A stretch of DNA of 64,000 nucleotides from Paenibacillus sophorae (GTDB lineage: Bacteria; Bacillota; Bacilli; Paenibacillales; Paenibacillaceae): assembly GCF_018966525.1 (NCBI RefSeq), contig NZ_CP076607.1, positions 1,426,001 through 1,490,000 on the forward strand, read 5' to 3'. Positions 8,380-17,288 of this stretch are shown here, piece after piece (the first letter of the stretch is position 1; each line of letters starts with the position of its first letter). The notes beneath the pieces are model-generated. The model was not told the origin of the DNA. It saw nothing but the letters and a program-made list of their open reading frames with translations, and ran no database searches. Position numbers and translations under genes: made by a program.

Positions 8380-8490
8380 TTTTTTTCAATGATTGAAGTT
8401 CGATTCATATAAAATTGTATTGTCCGCCTGCCTTTCATCATTTATTCGGAGGCCTTTCGGGCATGAATATTTAGGAGGAACGACAAAGTT

Positions 8491-8736
8491 ATGTTAAAAG
8501 CGACGGTATATGTCACCATTAAAAAGAGTGTGCTTGATCCTCAGGGAGTAGCTGTACAAGGGGCGCTGCATTCCGTAGGCTTCCAGGAAGTCGAAAGCCT
8601 GCGCATCGGCAAGTATATGGAACTGACTCTAGATACGAACGACCGTGAAGAGGCTGCTAAACGTCTTAAGGATATGTGCGAGAAGCTGCTCGCGAATACG
8701 GTGATCGAGGATTACCGATACGAATTGGAGGGGTAA
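8491..8736 (+). CDS. purS: Phosphoribosylformylglycinamidine synthase subunit PurS
   Basis: An 81-residue subunit that bridges PurQ and PurL in the Gram-positive/archaeal three-part FGAM synthase. The fold is recognised from KATVYVTIKKSVLDPQGVAVQGAL and FQEVESLRIGKYMEL. AGGAGG lies nine bases upstream of the ATG. purS-purQ-purL are packed tightly here, as expected for a stoichiometric complex. Confidence 0.95.
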   Translation: MLKATVYVTIKKSVLDPQGVAVQGALHSVGFQEVESLRIGKYMELTLDTNDREEAAKRLKDMCEKLLANTVIEDYRYELEG

Positions 8737-8741
8737 GTGTC

Positions 8742-9431
8742 ATGAAATTTGCTGTCCTTGTCTTTCCCGGCTCCAACTGCGATATTGACTGCTACAAAGC
8801 GGTGAAGGATACGCTTGGCGAGCCTGTTGACTATGTGTGGCATACGGCGACCGACCTGTCGGACTATGATTGCATTATCGTTCCGGGCGGTTTTTCTTAC
8901 GGCGACTATCTGCGCTGCGGCGCGATTTCGCGCTTTGCTCCCGTGATGAACGAGGTAGGCAAGGCGGCTGAGCAGGGCAAGTTCGTGCTCGGCATCTGCA
9001 ATGGATTCCAGATTCTGACCGAGGCGGGACTGCTGCCGGGCGCGCTGCGCCGCAATGAATCGATAAAATTCCGATGTCATGATACGACGCTTAAGGTCGT
9101 TAACAATGCAACGCCGTTCACAACGGACTATGCGGCAGGCGAAGAGGTCGTCATTCCGATCGCCCACGGCGAGGGCAACTATTACTGCGACGAAGAGACG
9201 CTGGCTTCGCTTAAAGCGAACAACCAGATCGTCTTCACTTATACAGACAATCCTAACGGCTCTGTCGCCGATATTGCGGGTATCTGCAATGAACGCGGTA
9301 ATGTCGTTGGCATGATGCCGCACCCGGAGCGAGCGGTTAATTCCCTGCTCGGCTCGGAAGGCGGCAAGCAAATGTTCAGTTCCATTTTGAAGACCTGGAG
9401 GGATACTCATGGCACAGCAAGTGTCCGCTAA
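8742..9431 (+). CDS. purQ: FGAM synthase glutaminase subunit PurQ
   Basis: A class I glutamine amidotransferase of 229 residues that supplies ammonia to PurL. It opens MKFAVLVFPGSNCDID. The nucleophile elbow is VLGICNGFQIL with catalytic Cys, and the His/Glu of the triad lies in MMPHPERAVN. The start at 8742 follows GGAGGGG; a longer frame extending back into purS has no support. Its last 23 bases overlap purL, consistent with translational coupling. Confidence 0.96.
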   Translation: MKFAVLVFPGSNCDIDCYKAVKDTLGEPVDYVWHTATDLSDYDCIIVPGGFSYGDYLRCGAISRFAPVMNEVGKAAEQGKFVLGICNGFQILTEAGLLPGALRRNESIKFRCHDTTLKVVNNATPFTTDYAAGEEVVIPIAHGEGNYYCDEETLASLKANNQIVFTYTDNPNGSVADIAGICNERGNVVGMMPHPERAVNSLLGSEGGKQMFSSILKTWRDTHGTASVR

Positions 9432-11655
9432 GGAACCGACCGCGGAGCAAATTAAGGATCAGAAAATTTACAGCCAGTTCGGCGTGTCGGACAGCGAATA
9501 CGAGCTGATCTGCTCGTTCATGGGACGCCTCCCGAACTACACCGAAATCGGTGTGTTCAGTGTTATGTGGTCCGAGCACTGCGCGTACAAAAATTCGAAG
9601 CCGCTGCTTCGCCGCTTCCCTGTAAGCGGCCCCCGCGTCCTGATGGGACCGGGCGAAGGCGCAGGGATCGTGGACATCGGCGACAACCAGGCCGTTGTGT
9701 TCAAAATCGAAAGTCATAACCATCCGTCGGCGGTCGAGCCTTATCAAGGCGCGGCTACGGGCGTGGGCGGGATTATCCGCGATATTTTCTCGATGGGCGC
9801 AAGACCGGTAGCCGTACTGAACTCCCTTCGTTTCGGCAAGCTCGAAAGCGACCGGGTCAAATATCTGTTCGAGCATGTCGTGTCCGGCATCGCCGGCTAT
9901 GGCAACTGTATCGGCATCCCGACCGTTGGCGGCGAAGTGATGTTCGACAACAGCTATGACGGCAATCCGCTCGTCAACGCCATGTGCGTCGGTCTCATTG
10001 ACCACGACAAAATCCAGCGCGGCGTCGCCAAAGGCGTCGGCAACCCGGTATTCTACGTCGGACCGCCTACGGGACGCGACGGCATCCACGGCGCGACCTT
10101 CGCTTCGGTGGAGCTGAGCGAGGAGTCGGAAGCGAAGAAGACGGCGGTGCAGGTCGGCGATCCGTTCATGGAGAAGTTGGTCATGGAAGCCTGCCTCGAG
10201 CTGATCGATACCGGCATCGTCCTCGGCATTCAGGACATGGGCGCGGCGGGCCTGACCTGCTCCAGTTCGGAAATGGCGAGCAAGGCGGGTAACGGTCTGG
10301 AGCTGTATCTCGACCAGGTGCCGCAGCGCGAGGAAGGCATGACGCCTTATGAAATGATGCTGTCGGAATCGCAGGAGCGGATGCTGTTCGTTGTCGAGCC
10401 GAAGGATGAGGCGCAGGCGCAGGAGATTTTTGACCGCTGGGGCGTTATTTGCTGCAAAGTCGGCAAGGTAACGGACGATGGCCGGCTGAAGCTGTTCCAT
10501 CACGGGGAAATTGTCGGCGATATGCCGGTAACCGCGCTGGTAGATGAGTGTCCGGTATATGACAAGCCGTCTTCCGTACCGGCTTATTACGAGGAGAACG
10601 CGTCGGTTGATACGCTGCGCTATGAAGAAGTGACCGATCTTGGCGGCGCGCTCAAAAAAGTGCTGGCTTCCCCGACGGTGGCAAGCAAGGCCTGGATCTA
10701 TAACCAATATGACTATATGGTCCGCACCAGCACGGCGGTTCGCCCCGGCTCGGACGCTGCGGTCGTGACGATTCACGGCACGCGCAAGGGACTTGCAATG
10801 ACGACGGACTGCAATGGCCGCTACGTGTATTTGGACCCTGAAGTCGGCGGCAAAATCGCGGTCGGCGAAGCGGCGCGGAACATCGTCTGCTCCGGCGCGC
10901 AGCCGCTGGCGATTACGGATAACCTGAACTTTGGCAGCCCGGAGAAGCCGGATATTTTCTGGCAGATGGAGCGTGCCGTGGACGGCATGGCGGAAGCCTG
11001 CCGCGTGCTGGACACGCCGGTTATCGGCGGAAACGTCAGCTTGTATAACGAGAACGCCACTGGCGCCATCTATCCAACCCCGGTTGTCGGCATGGTCGGT
11101 CTGGTGGAAGATACGGATCATATTACGACTCAGGCCTTTAAGAGCGAAGGCGACGCCATTCTGCTGCTCGGCGAAACGCGCGCGGAGCTTGGCGGCAGCG
11201 AGTTCCAGTATGCCGTGCACGGCGTAACGGAAGGGCGTCCGCCGCAGCTCGATCTGGCGGTAGAGCGCAAGCTGCTTGAGGCCGTGCTAGGCGCCATCCG
11301 GAGCGGGCTCGTCCGCTCGGCGCATGACCTGTCCGAAGGCGGCCTGGCGGTTGCGCTGGCCGAGAGCTGTATCAGCGGTCGGATCGGCGCGAATGTGGAG
11401 CTGGCCTCCAGTGGCCTGCGCCGCGACGTGGCGCTGTTCAGCGAGAGCCAATCGCGCATTCTGCTGACCGCTTCGAGTGATCGCGCGGAAGAACTGCGCG
11501 CCTATATTGCAGCGGCCGGTGTACCAGTTCAGATCATCGGCAGCGTAGGGGGCGACCGTCTGCGGGTAAATCTTGACGGTTCTTCTGCCCTGGACGAACC
11601 GGTGGCGGAGCTTACAACCATTTGGGAGGATGCTATTCCATGTCTTATGAAATAA
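9409..11655 (+). CDS. purL: FGAM synthase catalytic subunit PurL (small type)
   Basis: PurL, 748 residues, converts FGAR to FGAM with ATP and ammonia from PurQ. It is the small, PurS-dependent form rather than the 1300-residue fused enzyme. Visible motifs are VMWSEHCAYKNSKPLL, ESHNHPSAVEPYQGAATG with the metal/ATP-binding residues, and the second AIRS half beginning around VRPGSDAAVV. GGAGG precedes the ATG, inside the end of purQ. Its 3' end overlaps purF by 16 bases. Confidence 0.97.
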   Translation: MAQQVSAKEPTAEQIKDQKIYSQFGVSDSEYELICSFMGRLPNYTEIGVFSVMWSEHCAYKNSKPLLRRFPVSGPRVLMGPGEGAGIVDIGDNQAVVFKIESHNHPSAVEPYQGAATGVGGIIRDIFSMGARPVAVLNSLRFGKLESDRVKYLFEHVVSGIAGYGNCIGIPTVGGEVMFDNSYDGNPLVNAMCVGLIDHDKIQRGVAKGVGNPVFYVGPPTGRDGIHGATFASVELSEESEAKKTAVQVGDPFMEKLVMEACLELIDTGIVLGIQDMGAAGLTCSSSEMASKAGNGLELYLDQVPQREEGMTPYEMMLSESQERMLFVVEPKDEAQAQEIFDRWGVICCKVGKVTDDGRLKLFHHGEIVGDMPVTALVDECPVYDKPSSVPAYYEENASVDTLRYEEVTDLGGALKKVLASPTVASKAWIYNQYDYMVRTSTAVRPGSDAAVVTIHGTRKGLAMTTDCNGRYVYLDPEVGGKIAVGEAARNIVCSGAQPLAITDNLNFGSPEKPDIFWQMERAVDGMAEACRVLDTPVIGGNVSLYNENATGAIYPTPVVGMVGLVEDTDHITTQAFKSEGDAILLLGETRAELGGSEFQYAVHGVTEGRPPQLDLAVERKLLEAVLGAIRSGLVRSAHDLSEGGLAVALAESCISGRIGANVELASSGLRRDVALFSESQSRILLTASSDRAEELRAYIAAAGVPVQIIGSVGGDRLRVNLDGSSALDEPVAELTTIWEDAIPCLMK

Positions 11656-13136
11656 AGACCGGGAACAAGCAGGCGGAACCCCTCCTGTGGACCGGCGACT
11701 TTTACAATGAAGGAACGGGCTCGGGAGATATATTTGATACATTAAAAGAAGAATGCGGCGTTTTCGGGGTCTTCGGACACCCGGAAGCCGCTTCCATGTC
11801 TTATTATGGCCTTCACGCGCTCCAGCACCGCGGCGAGGAAAGCGCAGGCATCTGCGTGGCGAACGGCCGGGACTTTAATTACCACCGCGGTATGGGACTG
11901 GTAAAAGAAGTGTTCGACAAAGATAAAATCCAGTCGCTGGTAGGCGACATGTCCATCGGTCACGTGCGTTATTCCACCAGCGGAGACAGCCGGCTGACTA
12001 ACGCGCAGCCGCTCATCTTTAAATACCGCGACGGCGATCTTGCGATTGCCACGAACGGCAACATCGTGAACGAGCCTCTGATCCGGCGGGAGCTGGAGAG
12101 CAGCGGCTCGATCTTCCAAACGACAAGCGATACCGAGGTGCTGGCGCATCTGATCGCGCGCTCGCCGAAGGATTTTGTGGGAGCAGCCAAGGAAGCCCTG
12201 CGGAAGCTTGTCGGCGGATTCGCTTTTCTGCTGATGACCAACGACAAGCTCCTGGTCGCTTCCGATCCGAACGGCCTGCGGCCGCTCGTGATGGGACGCG
12301 TCGGTGAAGCGTATATTTTCGCTTCGGAATCCTGCGCGCTGGAGACAATCGGCGCGGAGCTTGTCCGCGATATCCAGCCGGGCGAGCTGCTGATCCTGGA
12401 CAAGGACGGCCTTACCGAGGACCGGTTCGCCGAGCCGCAGCGCAAGGCGCTGTGTGCGATGGAGTATATTTATTTCGCCCGGCCCGATAGCGATATGAAC
12501 GGAGCGAACCTGCACGCCGCGCGCAAGCGGATGGGCAGCCGGCTCGCGCTCGAAGGCTTTGTCGACGCCGACATCGTGACCGGCGTGCCGGATTCCAGCA
12601 TCTCCGCCGCCATCGGTTATGCGGAGCAAACCGGCATCCCATACGAGCTTGGGCTGATCAAGAACAAGTATACTGGCCGGACGTTCATCCAACCGAGCCA
12701 GGAGCTGCGCGAGCAGGGAGTCAAAATGAAGCTTAGCGCTGTCCGCCGCGTCGTTGAAGGCCAGCGCGTGGTCATGATCGACGACTCCATCGTGCGGGGC
12801 ACGACCTCGCGCCGGATTGTGAATCTGCTGCGCGAAGCGGGAGCGACCGAGGTGCATGTGCGGATCACGTCGCCGCCTTTCAAGAACCCGTGCTTCTACG
12901 GCATCGATACGCCGGACCGCCGCGAACTGATCGCTTCGCATCAGTCGATTGAAGAAATCCGCCGGGAGATCAATGCGGATTCGCTTTCGTTCCTGTCGCC
13001 GGAAGGACTGATTCAGTCCATCGGCGGCCTGAGCAGCGGAGATTACAAAGGCGGGCTGTGCCTATCCTGCTTCGATAACGATTATCCAACGCAGGTCGAT
13101 TTCGGTGGGGCGGAGAAGGAAGGGTGCTCGTGCTAG
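11640..13136 (+). CDS. purF: Amidophosphoribosyltransferase PurF
   Basis: PurF starts purine synthesis by making phosphoribosylamine from PRPP and glutamine. The start at 11640 is set by GGGAGG 11 bases upstream and overlaps the end of purL. The N-terminal nucleophile expected after propeptide removal is Cys39 in KEECGVFGVFGHPEAAS, so the propeptide would be 38 residues, longer than the 11 residues of B. subtilis PurF. The PRPP loop VVMIDDSIVRGTTSRR is present. Cysteines in NPCFYGID and GLCLSCF fit the [4Fe-4S] cluster of Bacillus-type, oxygen-labile PurF. Length is 498 residues. Confidence 0.96.
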   Translation: MSYEIKTGNKQAEPLLWTGDFYNEGTGSGDIFDTLKEECGVFGVFGHPEAASMSYYGLHALQHRGEESAGICVANGRDFNYHRGMGLVKEVFDKDKIQSLVGDMSIGHVRYSTSGDSRLTNAQPLIFKYRDGDLAIATNGNIVNEPLIRRELESSGSIFQTTSDTEVLAHLIARSPKDFVGAAKEALRKLVGGFAFLLMTNDKLLVASDPNGLRPLVMGRVGEAYIFASESCALETIGAELVRDIQPGELLILDKDGLTEDRFAEPQRKALCAMEYIYFARPDSDMNGANLHAARKRMGSRLALEGFVDADIVTGVPDSSISAAIGYAEQTGIPYELGLIKNKYTGRTFIQPSQELREQGVKMKLSAVRRVVEGQRVVMIDDSIVRGTTSRRIVNLLREAGATEVHVRITSPPFKNPCFYGIDTPDRRELIASHQSIEEIRREINADSLSFLSPEGLIQSIGGLSSGDYKGGLCLSCFDNDYPTQVDFGGAEKEGCSC

Positions 13137-13140
13137 TATA

Positions 13141-13220
13141 GGCTCATCCCCCTAAAATCGTGGGTCCATCCCCCTAAATCCCCCTTGCCAAGGGGGACCC
13201 CGGAGGGCGCCGCCCTCCGG
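13141..13220. repeat. Palindromic repeat with strong hairpin
   Basis: Just after purF comes a repeated CCCCCTAAAtc segment (13148 and 13170), CCCCCTTGCCAAGGGGG, and then a perfect hairpin CCGGAGGGC-GCC-GCCCTCCGG at 13200-13220. No T-run follows, so it is a repeat element rather than a clear terminator. Similar C-rich palindromes are dispersed in Paenibacillus genomes as far as I recall. Confidence 0.6.
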
Positions 13221-13382
13221 CCACCCGAAAGCTCGGCGTAACGGAGTTTGGTTTGAACTTGCTAAGCGGGGGTTGGCGCGGGCAGCCGCTTATCGTCCCT
13301 TCCGCCTCACGCGGACGGCGGGACACGCTTTACGCCGCTGCGGCTCCCGGCATCCGGCTTGCGCCGCCGCCGGGCCGTGGCC

Positions 13383-13550
13383 GACCGCCGCTACGCCCGG
13401 CGGTCCAAGGTTTCATCCAGCCCGTACTGTTCGCTTCGCGAAATTGCGGCTGGTCTCGCCGTAGGCGAAGGAGACCGCCGCTACGCCCGCGGTCCTAAGG
13501 TCTCGTCCAGCCCGTGCTGTTCGCTTCGCGAAATCGCGGCTGGTCTCACC
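13383..13550. repeat. Two tandem 78-base repeats inside the pur operon
   Basis: Unit one (13383-13460) and unit two (13473-13550) are near-identical. Both start GACCGCCGCTACGCC, share TCCAGCCCGT(A/G)CTG and the palindromic TTCGCTTCGCGAAAT, and end GGCTGGTCTC. A short GTAGGCGAAGGA linker separates them. They are very GC-rich and carry no convincing gene. They lie between purF and purM without stopping the operon logic. Confidence 0.75.
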
Positions 13551-13665
13551 TAAGGCACGGGCGCCGGTTCCATTGGCGCCCGGCCTATCCTGCTTCCCCA
13601 CCCTGCGATTGGGGAGGCTGTCATGAAGAGAAAATTTGGAGCTGGAGAAGCGGCAGCGTTCGCCT

Positions 13666-13717
13666 TTATGCTCGGATTTCAACCGCTAGGCGGTTCAATC
13701 AGGAAATCTGAGCATAA
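13666..13717. repeat. Long inverted repeat upstream of purM
   Basis: TTATGCTCGGATTTC (13666-13680) pairs with GAAATCTGAGCATAA (13703-13717) with one G/T position. Inside lies a second perfect stem AACCGC-TAG-GCGGTT (13681-13695). The T-run needed for a terminator is missing. It probably belongs to a dispersed repeat family beginning near GGAGCTGGAGAAGCG (13638), and may affect RNA stability or processing between purF and purM. Confidence 0.65.
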
Positions 13718-13802
13718 CAGCGATCGGAAGCCCAAATGTTTCTCGTAATGACAGCCGGCCCCAATCACCCAGGGTTTTAACTACATGAAAAGAGGTGTCC
13801 AA

Positions 13803-14846
13803 GTGTCCGAAGCTTACAAAAACGCCGGTGTGGATATTGCGGCGGGCAATGAAGCGGTAGAACGAATGAAGAAACACGTAAAGCGCACTTACCGTCCCGA
13901 GGTTATGACAGAGCTCGGCGGATTCGGTGCGCTGTTTGGCCTGAATAAAGATAAATACGAGGAGCCTGTACTAGTATCGGGAACGGACGGCGTCGGCACG
14001 AAGCTGAAAATCGCCTTCGCAGCGGACCGTCATGACACGATCGGCATCGATGCGGTTGCCATGTGCGTGAACGATATCGTCGTGCAGGGAGCGGAGCCGC
14101 TCTTTTTCCTGGATTACCTTGCCTGCGACAAGGTGGTGCCGGAGAAGATCGAGGCAATCGTTTCGGGGATCGCTGAGGGCTGTCATCAGGCGGGTTGCGC
14201 ACTGATCGGCGGAGAGACTGCGGAAATGCCGGGCATGTACGCGGAAGGCGAGTACGATATCGCCGGGTTTACAGTGGGCGTTGCCGATAAGGCCAAGCTG
14301 GTAACCGGAGAGCAGATCACGCCTGGCGATACGGTTATCGGACTTTCTTCCAGCGGTGTGCACAGCAACGGATTCTCGCTGGTGCGGAAGCTTTTGCTGG
14401 ACGGAGAAGGCGGTTATAGCCTTGATGAAGTGCTGCCGGAACTGGGCGCGCCGCTTGCTGACGTGCTGCTCGCACCGACTAAAATTTACGTCAAGCCGCT
14501 TCTTGGACTACTGGAGCAGCTTCCGGTGAAGGGAATGGCGCATATTACGGGCGGCGGCTTCATCGAGAACATCCCGCGTGTGCTGCCGGATGGCGTCAAT
14601 GTGGACATCAAATACGGCTCATGGCCGATTTTGCCGATTTTTGAACTTCTTCAGCAAAAGGGCAATGTGACCAACCGTGACATGTTTACGACCTTCAATA
14701 TGGGAATCGGCCTGGTGCTTGTGGTGGGCGCGGACGACGCGGCTAAAGCGCTGCAACTGCTGAAGGACAGCGGCGAGGAAGCCTATGTGATCGGCAAGGT
14801 GACAGAAGGAGAGCGTAAGGTTACCTTTACGGGAGCGGATGTATGA
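13803..14846 (+). CDS. purM: AIR synthetase PurM
   Basis: PurM, 347 residues, closes FGAM to AIR with ATP. The start is the GTG at 13803, preceded by AGAGGTG, because the product then begins SEAYKNAGVDIAAGNEAVERM exactly as family members do. An upstream in-frame ATG at 13785 would add six unrelated residues. VSGTDGVGTKLKIAF and IGGETAEMPGMY are the ATP-binding and core motifs. A repeat-filled 650-base gap separates it from purF, the only large gap in the operon. Its stop overlaps the purN start (ATGA). Confidence 0.97.
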   Translation: MSEAYKNAGVDIAAGNEAVERMKKHVKRTYRPEVMTELGGFGALFGLNKDKYEEPVLVSGTDGVGTKLKIAFAADRHDTIGIDAVAMCVNDIVVQGAEPLFFLDYLACDKVVPEKIEAIVSGIAEGCHQAGCALIGGETAEMPGMYAEGEYDIAGFTVGVADKAKLVTGEQITPGDTVIGLSSSGVHSNGFSLVRKLLLDGEGGYSLDEVLPELGAPLADVLLAPTKIYVKPLLGLLEQLPVKGMAHITGGGFIENIPRVLPDGVNVDIKYGSWPILPIFELLQQKGNVTNRDMFTTFNMGIGLVLVVGADDAAKALQLLKDSGEEAYVIGKVTEGERKVTFTGADV

Positions 14847-15460
14847 TGGATTACAGCCGGATCGCCGTGTTTGCCTCGGGGCAGGGCAGTAATTTTGCCG
14901 CGCTGACGCAGGCCCAGCGGGAAGGACGGCTGGGCGGCGGCACCATCGAACTATTGGTGTCCGACCGGCCGGAAGCGCCTGTGGCGCAGAGGGCTCAGGA
15001 GGCCGGGATTCCTTCCCTGCTGCTTCGGCCCAAAGATTTTGAAAGCCGCGAGGAATACGAGACGCGGATTATAGAGGAGCTTCAGCGGCGCGAGATCGGC
15101 CTCATTGTGCTTGCCGGGTATATGCGGCTCATTACACCTATGCTCTTATCGCCTTATGAGGGACGCATCATTAATATTCATCCGTCGCTGCTGCCGGCCT
15201 TCGCCGGCAAAGATGCGATCGGACAGGCGCTGGCTTATGGCGTGAAGCTGACGGGAGTTACGGTGCATTTTGTCGATGGAGGCATGGATACAGGTCCTGT
15301 CATTGCCCAGCGCGCGCTCACGGTAAAGGACGGCGATACGGCTGATACTCTGGCTGAGCGCATTCATCGGGTGGAGTACGAGCTGTATCCTGAGGTCGTT
15401 GCCGCTTTTGCAGCCGGAAAAATCGAACTGGATGGAAGAATGGTGAAGGTTCGCAAATAG
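14843..15460 (+). CDS. purN: Phosphoribosylglycinamide formyltransferase PurN
   Basis: PurN, 205 residues, formylates GAR using 10-formyl-tetrahydrofolate. RIAVFASGQGSNFAAL at the N-terminus binds the ribonucleotide. The catalytic Asn-His pair lies in IINIHPSLLPAFAGKDAIGQA, with the Asp in VHFVDGGMDTGPVI. Its ATG overlaps the purM stop, so the two are translationally coupled. A 257-base gap with no visible gene or clear terminator follows before purH. Confidence 0.96.
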   Translation: MMDYSRIAVFASGQGSNFAALTQAQREGRLGGGTIELLVSDRPEAPVAQRAQEAGIPSLLLRPKDFESREEYETRIIEELQRREIGLIVLAGYMRLITPMLLSPYEGRIINIHPSLLPAFAGKDAIGQALAYGVKLTGVTVHFVDGGMDTGPVIAQRALTVKDGDTADTLAERIHRVEYELYPEVVAAFAAGKIELDGRMVKVRK

Positions 15461-15717
15461 CAGTACAGCGGTTCTTTTCATTCAATCGACAAGCGGTTCC
15501 GGGGATTTGATATTTCTCGGGAAATAATGCACAAGCGGCGAGAAGTGTTGAATAAGCGGGCGGTTGAGCCAATAAAACTATGGGGACATACGGAAATCGG
15601 TCGATTCGAGAGACTTTTGCGGATATTGCAGAGCGTCCGGGCAACCCCTTTAACAATTCATGCAGTCAATGTTTCACCTATTAAACTACAAGACAATACG
15701 GAGGAGGACTATACAAA

Positions 15718-17265
15718 GTGAGTATCAAAAGAGCGCTGGTCAGCGTATCGGATAAACGGGGCATCGTGGATTTTTGCCGCGAGCTGTCGGCATTGGGCGT
15801 AGAAATCATCTCCACGGGCGGAACGAGCACCCTTTTGGCCAAAGAAGGCGTGCCGGTAATCGGTATCTCCGATGTGACGGGCTTTCCCGAAATCATGGAC
15901 GGACGTGTTAAAACGCTGCATCCCGCTGTTCACAGCGGCCTGCTGGCGGTCCGGGATAATGAAGAGCATACGCGCCAGATGACCGAACTGGGCCTGGATT
16001 ACATCGACCTGGTGGTCGTGAATCTGTACCCGTTCGCGGAGACAATCGCAAAGCCTGATGTGACCTACGAGGAAGCGATTGAGAACATCGACATCGGCGG
16101 ACCGACCATGCTTCGTTCGGCGGCGAAGAACCATGCGTTTGTGAGCGTAGTGGTGGATGCCGACGATTACGCCAAGGTGCTTGAAGAAGTGCGCGCGGGC
16201 GGCGACACGACGCTTGAAACCCGTAAACGGCTTGCGGCAAAAGTATTCCGCCATACAGCGGCTTACGACGCCCTCATTTCCGACTATCTGTCCAATGTGA
16301 CCGGCGAACCGCTGCCGGAGCGCTACACGGTAACTTACGAGAAGATTCAGGATTTGCGCTACGGTGAGAATCCGCATCAGAAGGCGGCATTCTACCGTAC
16401 ACCGCTGGCGGCTCAGGACACGCTGACCGGCGCCGAGCAGCTGCACGGCAAGGAATTGTCCTACAACAACATCAACGACGCCAACGCGGCGCTGCAAATC
16501 GTCAAGGAATTCGACGAGCCGGCTGTTGTGGCGGTGAAGCATATGAATCCGTGCGGTGTCGGCGTCGGCGAGAGCGTTTTGGAGGCTTATCAAAAAGCCT
16601 ACAACGCCGATCCGGTCTCCATCTTCGGCGGCATCGTGGCGGCGAACCGGTATATTGATTCCGATACAGCGAATCTGCTGAAGGAAGTTTTCCTGGAAAT
16701 TATTCTTGCTCCGGGCTTTACGGATGAAGCCCTGGAGATCCTCACGAAGAAGAAGAACATCCGCCTGCTGAAAATTGGCGGACTTGGCGCGGCCGCAGAG
16801 CGGAAGGGCAGCTTTGTCGTCACGACGGTCGAGGGCGGTATGGTCGTGCAGGAAAGCGACGTCCACTCGATTAATCCAGATGACCTCAAAGTCGTAACAG
16901 ACCGTAAACCGACCGAAGAAGAGCTGAAGCAGCTGCTGTTCGGCTGGAAAGTCGTCAAGCATGTGAAGTCGAACGCTATCGTGCTTGCAGCGGATGACAT
17001 GACGGTTGGCGTCGGGGCGGGACAAATGAACCGCGTAGGCTCCGCGAAGATCGCCATCGAGCAGGCAGGAGAGAAAGCCAAGGGATCGGTGCTGGCGTCC
17101 GATGCGTTCTTCCCGATGGGTGATACGCTTGAATTTGCAGCCAAAGCGGGCATTACGGCGGTTATTCAGCCTGGCGGCTCCGTTCGGGACGAGGAATCGA
17201 TCAAGGTTGCGAATGAGTACGGAATCGCCATGGTCTTCACCGGCGTCCGTCATTTCAAACACTAG
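15718..17265 (+). CDS. purH: Bifunctional AICAR transformylase/IMP cyclohydrolase PurH
   Basis: PurH, 515 residues, performs the last two steps to IMP. The N-terminal IMP cyclohydrolase (methylglyoxal-synthase-like) domain shows IKRALVSVSDKRGIVDF and STGGTSTLLAKEGV. The transformylase half contains LRYGENPHQKAAFY, VVAVKHMNPCGVG, VSIFGGIVA and SDAFFPMGDTLEFAAKAG. The start is GTG at 15718 behind GGAGGAGGA. It sits after the 257-base gap that follows purN. Confidence 0.97.
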   Translation: MSIKRALVSVSDKRGIVDFCRELSALGVEIISTGGTSTLLAKEGVPVIGISDVTGFPEIMDGRVKTLHPAVHSGLLAVRDNEEHTRQMTELGLDYIDLVVVNLYPFAETIAKPDVTYEEAIENIDIGGPTMLRSAAKNHAFVSVVVDADDYAKVLEEVRAGGDTTLETRKRLAAKVFRHTAAYDALISDYLSNVTGEPLPERYTVTYEKIQDLRYGENPHQKAAFYRTPLAAQDTLTGAEQLHGKELSYNNINDANAALQIVKEFDEPAVVAVKHMNPCGVGVGESVLEAYQKAYNADPVSIFGGIVAANRYIDSDTANLLKEVFLEIILAPGFTDEALEILTKKKNIRLLKIGGLGAAAERKGSFVVTTVEGGMVVQESDVHSINPDDLKVVTDRKPTEEELKQLLFGWKVVKHVKSNAIVLAADDMTVGVGAGQMNRVGSAKIAIEQAGEKAKGSVLASDAFFPMGDTLEFAAKAGITAVIQPGGSVRDEESIKVANEYGIAMVFTGVRHFKH

Positions 17266-17288
17266 AACCGACCGGAGGTTTATTAGGA

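Noticed and set aside
9376..11220. A 614-codon minus-strand frame opposite purL
   Set aside because: It is the antisense shadow of purL; composition is Arg/His/Ala-biased and no motif or ribosome site supports it.
13253..13553. Overlapping plus-strand open frames of 60-80 codons in the purF-purM gap
   Set aside because: They are Arg/Pro-rich translations of GC-rich repeats, have no ribosome sites and lie entirely within repeat DNA.
15461..15717. Possible small gene or regulatory RNA between purN and purH
   Set aside because: The open frame of about 64 codons lacks a ribosome site, and I saw no hairpin or conserved aptamer motif.
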